Below, piece by piece: positions 17,883 through 24,243 of a DNA stretch of 64,000 bases. Each line of letters begins with the position of its first letter. Position 1 is the first letter of the stretch. The DNA comes from Pseudoalteromonas xiamenensis (GTDB taxonomy: Bacteria > Pseudomonadota > Gammaproteobacteria > Enterobacterales > Alteromonadaceae): NCBI RefSeq assembly GCF_042431545.1, contig NZ_JBHLYX010000001.1. One strand, given 5' to 3'. The notes under the pieces are model-generated. The model made no database searches. It saw only the letters and a list, made by a program, of their open reading frames with translations, and was not told the DNA's origin. Position numbers and translations under genes: made by a program.

Positions 17883-17903
17883 CAGTTTTTTTCAAAAAAA
17901 CTG
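17883..17903 (+). repeat. Perfect A/T palindrome upstream of the tRNA promoter
   Basis: CAGTTTTTTT-C-AAAAAAACTG. It may end the preceding gene's transcript, or serve as an A-tract UP element since it sits just before the -35 box of the tRNA promoter. Confidence 0.5.
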
Positions 17904-17932
17904 TTGACTCAGATAGGGGTGATTCGTATTAT
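17904..17932 (+). promoter_or_regulatory. tRNA-Asp operon promoter
   Basis: TTGACT (17904-17909), 17-base spacer, TATTAT (17927-17932), followed by a GC-rich discriminator (CACGCCG) as in stringently controlled stable-RNA promoters. A/T tracts just upstream fit an UP element. Confidence 0.8.
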
Positions 17933-17974
17933 TCACGCCGCTGTCAGGGCACATGCCCAGCAGCAAAGAAATGT

Positions 17975-18051
17975 GGAGCGGTAGTTCAGTTGGTTAGAAT
18001 ACCGGCCTGTCACGCCGGGGGTCGCGGGTTCGAGTCCCGTCCGCTACGCCA
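17975..18051 (+). tRNA. tRNA-Asp (GTC), copy 1, with an acceptor-stem mismatch
   Basis: 77 bases including encoded CCA. The cloverleaf is complete: D-arm GTTC..GGTTAGAA, anticodon loop CTGTCAC with GTC, T-arm GCGGGTTCGAGTCCCGT. The 5' acceptor strand GGAGCGG faces CCGCTAC instead of CCGCTCC, so base pair 2-71 is G-A. Copies 2 and 3 have the proper C. Confidence 0.93.
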
Positions 18052-18107
18052 CTTTCAGACAGCACAGTCTCAAACGCAGTGAATAAACACTTAAAAATAC
18101 CCAATGT

Positions 18108-18184
18108 GGAGCGGTAGTTCAGTTGGTTAGAATACCGGCCTGTCACGCCGGGGGTCGCGGGTTCGAGTCCCGTCCGCTCCGCCA
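18108..18184 (+). tRNA. tRNA-Asp (GTC), copy 2
   Basis: 77 bases with encoded CCA; fully paired acceptor stem GGAGCGG/CCGCTCC, anticodon GTC. Separated from copy 1 by 56 bases that are similar to the spacer after it, pointing to tandem duplication of a unit of about 133 bases. Confidence 0.97.
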
Positions 18185-18239
18185 CTTTAGACAGCACAGT
18201 CTTAAACAGCTGCGAATAAACGCGTTAAAATTCCCCTAT

Positions 18240-18316
18240 GGAGCGGTAGTTCAGTTGGTTAGAATACCGGCCTGTCACGCCGGGGGTCGCGGGTTCGAGT
18301 CCCGTCCGCTCCGCCA
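18240..18316 (+). tRNA. tRNA-Asp (GTC), copy 3
   Basis: 77 bases with encoded CCA, identical to copy 2. Spacer of 55 bases from copy 2 shares 'AGACAGCACAGTCT' and 'GAATAAAC' with the first spacer. Confidence 0.97.
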
Positions 18317-18586
18317 CCACTCAACACGCATGTCTAAGTTTTCAATAAAATTCCTAGTTTCTCTTCTTTTTTATTGCTTTTTATTCATTTATTTTCCTGT
18401 TTACATTTCGAACTTCATCACGTGATTGAAATTTAACTTGCTGATATATAAAGCTAAAAATCGCGACATTTCTTTCTAAGCGTCATTGGTCTCTTCAGAA
18501 TAGTAAAGACCTGTATTAGGTATAAATTATATAAAATTGTTATCAAATAAATTCACATATATTTCATAGGGTTGCAATATAAAGGC

Positions 18587-18600
18587 TGACAGCGTTGTCT
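18587..18600 (+). promoter_or_regulatory. LacI-type operator TGACAGCGTTGTCT upstream of protease
   Basis: One mismatch from TGACAGCGTTGTCA, the palindrome also present before pgi and the two TonB receptors at 48.5 and 53 kb. Located 73 bases before the protease ATG. Confidence 0.65.
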
Positions 18601-18635
18601 TTTGGTGTTGCTATATGGTGAACAAGGTGTTATCA

Positions 18636-18658
18636 ATAGTTCCCCTTTCGGGGTCTAT
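18636..18658 (+). promoter_or_regulatory. 5'-leader hairpin of the protease mRNA
   Basis: ATAG-TT-CCCC-TTTC-GGGG-T-CTAT: inverted repeat ending a few bases before the AGAGGA site (18662-18667). Possibly affects mRNA stability or translation; no T run, so not a typical terminator. Confidence 0.45.
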
Positions 18659-18672
18659 AGTCAGAGGATAAC

Positions 18673-20478
18673 ATGAATTATAAGAAGAATTTAATTGTAC
18701 TCTCGATACTGAGTGCAGCAACAAGTGCCTATGCGAACACGTCACCTGAGTTACCGTTAACGAAACGAGATCCGCTCACTTTCCAACAATGGCATTTACA
18801 AAACACAGGCCAAACAGGTTTCTCTAAATCGGCGGGCACCGTGGGGCAGGACCTAAACGTCGATTTTGCTGATCGAATGGGTATTAAAGGTCGTGGCATT
18901 ACGGTATCTGTAATCGATACGGGAGTAGAAATTAGTCACCCAGATCTCGCGGACAATGTGGTACCTGGTTCTCGTAACTTAATCGATGGCTCGGACTACC
19001 CTCTAGATAACCATGGTCACGGTACATCCGTCGCTGGACTTATTGCTGCAGTAGAGGGCAATAATATTGGTGGTAGAGGCGTTGCTCCATACGCAAATTT
19101 AGTTGGTTTCAACTATCTAGATGAACAGTCTATGGCTTCTTGGATGGTTTCACACGGCCTATCTGAGGATTTTAGAGCATTAGATCGCTTTACTGATCCT
19201 CGCGTGTTCAACCAAAGTTACGGAAGTACACCGGCATCACCTCGCAATGGTGATCTATCAAATGATCCTGCCGCTGAACTTGAAGAAGCTATAATGCAAG
19301 ATATCACGCTCAACAGCCATTGGGGGCGTGGAGCAATATACGTGAAATCTGCAGGTAACTCGTTTGGATACTACAACACATACATCAATGGTGTGAAATA
19401 CCTCGTATTGCCTTATGAAAATAAAGAGTTTTTCAATAACCAAGGTTTACCATTTCATGATGCAAATATCACGGTAGATAATGCGTCAAATTGGAACTTG
19501 GTCGTCTCAGCGCTCAATGCGGACGGTAAATTAGCCTCTTACTCATCTGTCGGGTCTAATATCTTCTTAAGTGCACCTGGTGGCGAATACGGTGAAGATG
19601 CACCTGCTATGGTTACAACAGACCTAACGGGCTGCGACAAAGGGATGAACCGGACAGGACCGCATGGAAATTCGCTTCATGGTGGCACCGAGCTTGACCC
19701 TGAGTGTAACTACGCAGGTACGATGAACGGTACGTCTTCCGCGGCGCCAAACACCTCAGGCGCTATCGCGACGGTCATGTCAGCAAATCCTGCACTGGAT
19801 TCTCGCACTATTCGCCATCTGTTAGCGTCAACAGCACGAAAAACCGACCCAACAAATCCGGGTGTGATGCTTCAGTTTGAGAATGCTCAAGGAGAGATGG
19901 TTTCCTATGATGCTATACCCAGTTGGCAAACTAACGCGGCAGGTTACAATTTCCATTACTTTTATGGTCTCGGCGCTGTCAATGTCGATGATGCGGTATT
20001 CAAAGCGTTGTTTACGGGCGTATCTTTACCAAAGCTACAAGTGACCGATTGGCAAAAAGAAGTCGCAGACATTGCAATTCCTGACGCGAGTCTTGATGGC
20101 GCAGTAAGTGCGATGCAAGTTGATCAAGATTTAACAATCGAAGCGGTTCAATTAAAAGTGAACATTGACCACGAGCGCGTTCGTGACATCGCTATTGAAC
20201 TGACCTCGCCGTCTGGCACACGAAGTGTAGTTTTAAGCCCTAGAACGGGTTTCCTGCGTGGAAACGAAGGCGGATTCACGGATGCGCTGATGTTAACTCA
20301 CCATTTCTACGGTGAAAACTCCAAAGGCAATTGGACTATCAAAGTGCTTGATACTGACAAAGGTAATTCCTATACCTTAATTTACAATCAATCAGCTGGT
20401 CTAATTGGTTATAATAACAAAAACAATGAGCTAGCTGGTGTATTGAAAGACTGGTCATTGAAAATTTACGGTCACTAA
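18673..20478 (+). CDS. Secreted kexin-like subtilisin (S8) protease with P domain
   Basis: 601 residues. The signal peptide is about 1-21 (ending AYA). The subtilase triad is D82 (VIDTGVE), H116 (DNHGHGT) and S355 (NGTSSAAP), with the oxyanion N229 (SAGNS). A C-terminal P/Homo-B domain (about 455-601) includes DIAIELTSPSGTRSVVLSP, GGFTD and GNWTIKVLDTDKG. There is little room for an N-terminal inhibitory propeptide: mature-like sequence begins about residue 30. This is the layout of Aeromonas sobria ASP, which matures with an external chaperone encoded downstream, and such a gene follows here after 10 bases. It probably degrades proteins outside the cell. A sugar-regulon-type operator sits in the promoter region. 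Confidence 0.92.
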   Translation: MNYKKNLIVLSILSAATSAYANTSPELPLTKRDPLTFQQWHLQNTGQTGFSKSAGTVGQDLNVDFADRMGIKGRGITVSVIDTGVEISHPDLADNVVPGSRNLIDGSDYPLDNHGHGTSVAGLIAAVEGNNIGGRGVAPYANLVGFNYLDEQSMASWMVSHGLSEDFRALDRFTDPRVFNQSYGSTPASPRNGDLSNDPAAELEEAIMQDITLNSHWGRGAIYVKSAGNSFGYYNTYINGVKYLVLPYENKEFFNNQGLPFHDANITVDNASNWNLVVSALNADGKLASYSSVGSNIFLSAPGGEYGEDAPAMVTTDLTGCDKGMNRTGPHGNSLHGGTELDPECNYAGTMNGTSSAAPNTSGAIATVMSANPALDSRTIRHLLASTARKTDPTNPGVMLQFENAQGEMVSYDAIPSWQTNAAGYNFHYFYGLGAVNVDDAVFKALFTGVSLPKLQVTDWQKEVADIAIPDASLDGAVSAMQVDQDLTIEAVQLKVNIDHERVRDIAIELTSPSGTRSVVLSPRTGFLRGNEGGFTDALMLTHHFYGENSKGNWTIKVLDTDKGNSYTLIYNQSAGLIGYNNKNNELAGVLKDWSLKIYGH

Positions 20479-20488
20479 GGAGCAATCA

Positions 20489-20908
20489 ATGAAAAATTTA
20501 TCTTTGCTAGCAGTCTTGGTTCTTGCACCTAGTGTTTTTGCCAAATCACCAATCAATGTAGAAGAACTTCAAGGGCTACAGATCCAACCAGAGACTGTAT
20601 TAGATGGTTCTGCTTTTGTAACCGTTGATGGCGCGGAAAATGTACAAAAAGGCCAGATCCTCGTGGGGGAGAATGGTCTAGATGCCTATCGAGCAACTGG
20701 TGAGGTTGTTATCAAACTCGCGTCTGTTGCAGATGCTGACAAATTAGCACAGACACATGGTTTGACACTTAAACAAGCTTATAAGCAATACTATATTGTT
20801 ACGGCGTCAAAGACGAACCTGAACGATGTTATTACTTCGTTGAAAAAGGACGGAACAGTGTTGTCTGCAAGCCTCGACCTACGAGACTTAGGGGTGTCAG
20901 TTAAATAA
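20489..20908 (+). CDS. Secreted protease partner, ASP ORF2-like external chaperone
   Basis: 139 residues. The signal peptide is about 1-18 (LAPSVFA). The C-terminal half (ASVADADKLAQTHGLTLKQA, YYIVTASKTNLNDVITSLKK) resembles the propeptide-like fold used by subtilisin chaperones and I9 inhibitors. Size, secretion and position right behind a P-domain subtilase match ORF2 of the Aeromonas sobria asp locus, which folds ASP and then dissociates. The same operon is implied by 10-base spacing, with a terminator after this gene. The chaperone role is inferred from this parallel. Confidence 0.72.
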   Translation: MKNLSLLAVLVLAPSVFAKSPINVEELQGLQIQPETVLDGSAFVTVDGAENVQKGQILVGENGLDAYRATGEVVIKLASVADADKLAQTHGLTLKQAYKQYYIVTASKTNLNDVITSLKKDGTVLSASLDLRDLGVSVK

Positions 20909-20932
20909 CTGCAACCTAGGCGAGTGTTATTG

Positions 20933-20961
20933 AGCGATAGGGAAGACCTATCGCTTTTTTT
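20933..20961 (+). terminator. Terminator of the protease-chaperone operon
   Basis: AGCGATAGG-GAAGA-CCTATCGCT followed by TTTTTT: 9-bp stem with T run. Confidence 0.93.
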
Positions 20962-21154
20962 ATGTGTGCATTACTGATAATTTAACCGATTTTTTAAAAA
21001 GTACATCAATCTTAAGCCTTTTCGACTAGCATTATACTAGCGTCTAGTTTTTTAAATGATTGTCACTCGTCGTGACAGTACCATCTTAGTTTTGTAATTC
21101 GGCACGATAAACCATTTTGCGTTTTCCATGATTTTGAACTTGCGGATACATTTG

Positions 21155-21907
21155 ATGAAGTTGAACCGGGCTAATCTATTCATTATGTTGAGTATTTTCT
21201 TTATGTGTCCCGCTAGTGCGGTACAGCCTAAGATTAATTGGTATACCGAAGACTATCCTCCCTTTAATTACATGCATGAAGGACAAATTGAAGGCATTTC
21301 AATTAAGGTACTACGTGCTATGTACAAGCAATTGGATTGGACGTTTGATGAAGCAGACATTCTTTTGATGCCTTGGGCACGTGTCTATAAAACACTCGAA
21401 GATAGCCCTAACGCGTGCGTATTCTCCATAACGTATACAGAAGAAAGAGCGAGGCAATTTAATTTTATTGGACCGATGATCCATAACACCGTTTCACTGA
21501 TCGGGCATAAAGAAAGCGATTATTCAGATGTCGATTTGAAAAATATACCAGGACTCAAAGTTGGCGTTGTGAAAAATGATATTGGCCATCAACTTCTTGT
21601 TAAAGAAGGCTTTCATGAGTATCAATTTGTTTATCTAAAAACAGGTTACGAGCTCGTCCGTATGCTGAAATTAAAAAGGGTCGATCTGATTGCTTATGGA
21701 GATGTAATTGCACGCTTACAGTTTTCACGGGCACATATAGATCCGAACAATTACAAAATCATCGCACCGTTATATCAATCGTTTTTGGGGATGGCGTGCA
21801 ATAAAGCGGTTGATGACGAAGTGATTAAAACTTTAAATCAGACACTTGTTGAAGTATTAAAAGAGCATCCGAGTTTAGCAACTTGGCATGAAGAGGGTGT
21901 TCAATAA
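21155..21907 (+). CDS. Periplasmic solute-binding protein (SBP_bac_3 family)
   Basis: 250 residues from ATG 21155 (MKLNRANLF); an in-frame ATG at 21128 would add 9. The signal peptide ends about PASA. The body begins with the family signature INWYTEDYPPFNYMHEGQIE, and includes MPWARVYKTLEDSPNACVFS and TYTEERARQFNFIGP. This is the type II binding-protein fold of polar amino-acid binders. No ABC permease or ATPase gene is adjacent, so it may be an orphan binding protein or a sensor component, as many Alteromonadales and Vibrio paralogues are. The ligand cannot be told. Confidence 0.82.
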   Translation: MKLNRANLFIMLSIFFMCPASAVQPKINWYTEDYPPFNYMHEGQIEGISIKVLRAMYKQLDWTFDEADILLMPWARVYKTLEDSPNACVFSITYTEERARQFNFIGPMIHNTVSLIGHKESDYSDVDLKNIPGLKVGVVKNDIGHQLLVKEGFHEYQFVYLKTGYELVRMLKLKRVDLIAYGDVIARLQFSRAHIDPNNYKIIAPLYQSFLGMACNKAVDDEVIKTLNQTLVEVLKEHPSLATWHEEGVQ

Positions 21908-21950
21908 CAACCTGATTTGCCTGTTTTTTAGTTCTCGGTCGGAAGAGAAG

Positions 21951-21978
21951 ATAGGCCCGCAGATTTCCGTGGGCCTAT
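21951..21978 (+). terminator. Hairpin between convergent genes
   Basis: ATAGGCCC(GC)AGATTTCC(GT)GGGCCTAT: 8-bp stem located between the convergent binding-protein and alpha-glucosidase genes. No long T run, so a moderate terminator. Confidence 0.6.
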
Positions 21979-21982
21979 AGAG

Positions 21983-23605
21983 TTAGATAGTTGCGAAAAA
22001 GCAACCAAATCCAGGAAGTCTAAGTTCACCGGAGCTGTATTCGCCATTGTGGTGAGTAAGCTCTTTGTGTTCAAACATAGATGCAAGATCAATGTCCATT
22101 GAAGCTTCGACAGCGCCTAGGTTGAACGCACACAACATTGTTTCACCTTCAAACGTACGGTAAAACGCTAGTATCGGTTCATCGGTGTCAATGAATTCTA
22201 TGTTGCCATACTTCAAAATGGATTTGTCCGCTCGCCACGCCATAAATTCACGATAGCGGTTTAAAACAGACGTGGGTTTTGAAGCTTGTTGGTCAACCGT
22301 TAGATTCGCGTGTTGTTTACCCATAGGTAGCCATGGTTTCGCTTTACTGAAACCTAAATGATCTCCATCCGCAGTCCAAGGCATCGGAGTACGGCAACCA
22401 TCACGGCCTTTAAAGTTCGGCCAGAATGTTTTACCGTAAGGATCTTGTAGATCTTCAAAAGCAACATCGGCTTCACCAAGCCCAAGTTCTTCCCCTTGAT
22501 ACATGCAGATACTGCCACGTAAAGAGCCCAGTAATGAAGTCAACATAGCAGCTTGGAGTGGTTGTCCATTGCCGCCAGATTGGTCCCAACGCGACGCGAC
22601 TCGTTCTACGTCATGGTTACTAAACGCCCAACACGGCCAACCTTCGGTCATCACTTCTTCTAAACGCGACACGGTTTCACGAATGTATTTCGCACTGTAG
22701 TCATTGGTTAAAAGCTCGAAGCTGTAACCCATATGCAATTTATTGCCATCAGACGTGTACTCAGACATTGTTTGGAGAGAATCTTCTGACGAAATTTCAC
22801 CTAGGCTGACAGTCCCCGGATAGCGGTCGAGAAGGGTGCGGATCTCTTCCATAAATGCCAAATTTTCGGGCTGTGTATTGTTGTAGTAATGATATTGGAA
22901 GGCGTAAGGGTTATCTTCACTAAAACCACGGCCTTTGCGCAACTCTTTCGGTTTCGCAGGATTATCGCGCAGCTGTTTATCATGGTAGCAAAAGTTAATT
23001 GCATCCAAACGGAAGCCATCTACTCCTTTTGCAAGCCAAAATTCAACATTGGCTAGTACGGCAGCCCTTACTTCCGGGTTATGGAAATTTAAGTCTGGCT
23101 GTTCTGTTAAGAAGTTATGTAAGTAATATTGACCACGTCGCGGTTCCCATTGCCATGCTGGGCCGCCAAAAATGGATAGCCAATTGTTAGGCTGTGTGCC
23201 ATCTGGTTTAGAATCGGCCCAAACGTACCAATCTGACTTGTCGTTATCTTTACTTTCGCGACTTTCTAGGAACCATTGGTGTTGATCAGAAGTGTGGCTT
23301 AACACTTGGTCTATTACGATTTTAATATCACGTGCGTGCGCTTGTTCAATTAACGTATCGAAGTCTTCTAAATCACCAAACATTGGGTCAATATCACGGT
23401 AATCCGAAATATCATAGCCAAAGTCTTTCATCGGAGATTTGAAAAATGGTGAAATCCAAATAGCATCCACACCTAGGCTTTTTATGTAATCTAGTCGCTT
23501 TATGATCCCTTGCAGATCACCAATGCCATCACCATTCGTATCCTGAAAACTACGTGGATACACTTGATAAATAACAGCACCTTTCCACCACTCGTTGTTT
23601 GCCAT
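21983..23605 (-). CDS. Cytoplasmic alpha-glucosidase (GH13, oligo-1,6-glucosidase-like subgroup)
   Basis: 540 residues, no signal peptide. A GH13 barrel with catalytic D201 (GFRLDAINF), E270 (SLGEISSE) and D332 (FSNHDVERV); the QPDLNF motif in conserved region V is typical of the oligo-1,6-glucosidase subgroup. The residue after D201 is Ala, which in this subgroup goes with alpha-1,4 rather than alpha-1,6 preference (Val). It probably releases glucose from imported maltose and maltodextrins. It is transcribed away from the TonB receptor gene, and a perfect TGCATACGTATGCA operator lies 81 bases before its start, placing it in the maltodextrin regulon. Confidence 0.92.
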   Translation of the reverse strand: MANNEWWKGAVIYQVYPRSFQDTNGDGIGDLQGIIKRLDYIKSLGVDAIWISPFFKSPMKDFGYDISDYRDIDPMFGDLEDFDTLIEQAHARDIKIVIDQVLSHTSDQHQWFLESRESKDNDKSDWYVWADSKPDGTQPNNWLSIFGGPAWQWEPRRGQYYLHNFLTEQPDLNFHNPEVRAAVLANVEFWLAKGVDGFRLDAINFCYHDKQLRDNPAKPKELRKGRGFSEDNPYAFQYHYYNNTQPENLAFMEEIRTLLDRYPGTVSLGEISSEDSLQTMSEYTSDGNKLHMGYSFELLTNDYSAKYIRETVSRLEEVMTEGWPCWAFSNHDVERVASRWDQSGGNGQPLQAAMLTSLLGSLRGSICMYQGEELGLGEADVAFEDLQDPYGKTFWPNFKGRDGCRTPMPWTADGDHLGFSKAKPWLPMGKQHANLTVDQQASKPTSVLNRYREFMAWRADKSILKYGNIEFIDTDEPILAFYRTFEGETMLCAFNLGAVEASMDIDLASMFEHKELTHHNGEYSSGELRLPGFGCFFATI

Positions 23606-23685
23606 GCACCTTCTCCGTCGTTGCGTCCATAGGCCTTCTTAAGTTGTATGAAGAATACGTTATAGACTTTGGAGAGTAAAAAGCC

Positions 23686-23699
23686 TGCATACGTATGCA
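23686..23699 (+). promoter_or_regulatory. LacI-family operator TGCATACGTATGCA
   Basis: Perfect 14-base palindrome with a central CG, the usual architecture of LacI-family sites, before the alpha-glucosidase gene. Two further copies (TGAATACGTATGCA) lie before the TonB receptor and the exported amylase. Confidence 0.8.
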
Positions 23700-24088
23700 T
23701 GGGAAATCGTCTTTCAGTTTTTGTTAAAGAATGTGACTGAAATTAGAAAGTACATTGTCAGATTAGTTTACCAATAAAGGAAGGTGTAATTGATGTAGAG
23801 GTCTGATGTCCTCTGTAGCCTTATTGAGATGGATAGTTTGTTGCGCGAAGCGAATGCTTTATTGGTATGACCAATTTACTTTTGGTGCTGGTTTTACACA
23901 TTAATCATCCATATTAACAATAATAAATGACAAGTATATGATTCTGAACCTAAATTTGGGGCAAAAAAGTTTAAAATAAAAGTGAACTTTTTAAAGTTCT
24001 ATCGATACATATAATTTTTCAATTAAAACAGAGGTATACGCAAAACTCATGTGAATATTTTGTGAAGTTAAAGATTTTGACCTACGTT

Positions 24089-24102
24089 TGAATACGTATG
24101 CA
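24089..24102 (+). promoter_or_regulatory. LacI-family operator TGAATACGTATGCA before the TonB receptor
   Basis: Matches the perfect palindrome at 23686 at 13 of 14 positions and is identical to the site at 30604. Lies 141 bases before the receptor ATG. Confidence 0.78.
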
Positions 24103-24243
24103 TAAAGTTGTTTAAGAAAAAAGGTGAGAGCTACTATTTGCGATGACAACAAACGTCGCTAGTAAAAAACACAAAAAATCAAAGTTGAATACACCGCGAT
24201 ATGCGGTTACTGGCAAATAAACGGCTTAATGGGATAAAACACT

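Larger units (their letters stand above)
18317..18672. other. Intergenic region between tRNA cluster and protease
   Basis: 356 bases, AT-rich, no credible gene. It contains one LacI-type operator-like palindrome (18587-18600) and a 5'-leader hairpin (18636-18658) just before the ribosome binding site AGAGGA of the protease. No clear T-run terminator follows the last tRNA. Confidence 0.6.
23606..24243. other. Divergent regulatory region of the maltodextrin locus
   Basis: 638 bases without a gene between the alpha-glucosidase and TonB receptor genes. It holds two palindromes of the same operator type (23686-23699 and 24089-24102) and a half-site with GAATACGT at about 23653-23660. The remainder is AT-rich; no convincing small ORF. 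Confidence 0.75.

Noticed and set aside
18123..18425. A 100-codon frame across tRNA-Asp copies 2 and 3
   Set aside because: The sequence is two tRNA genes and their spacer; the translation is a repeat of translated tRNA sequence.
18642..18653. CCCC-TTTC-GGGG hairpin as terminator of the tRNA operon
   Set aside because: Over 300 bases from the last tRNA and without a T run; kept only as a leader hairpin.
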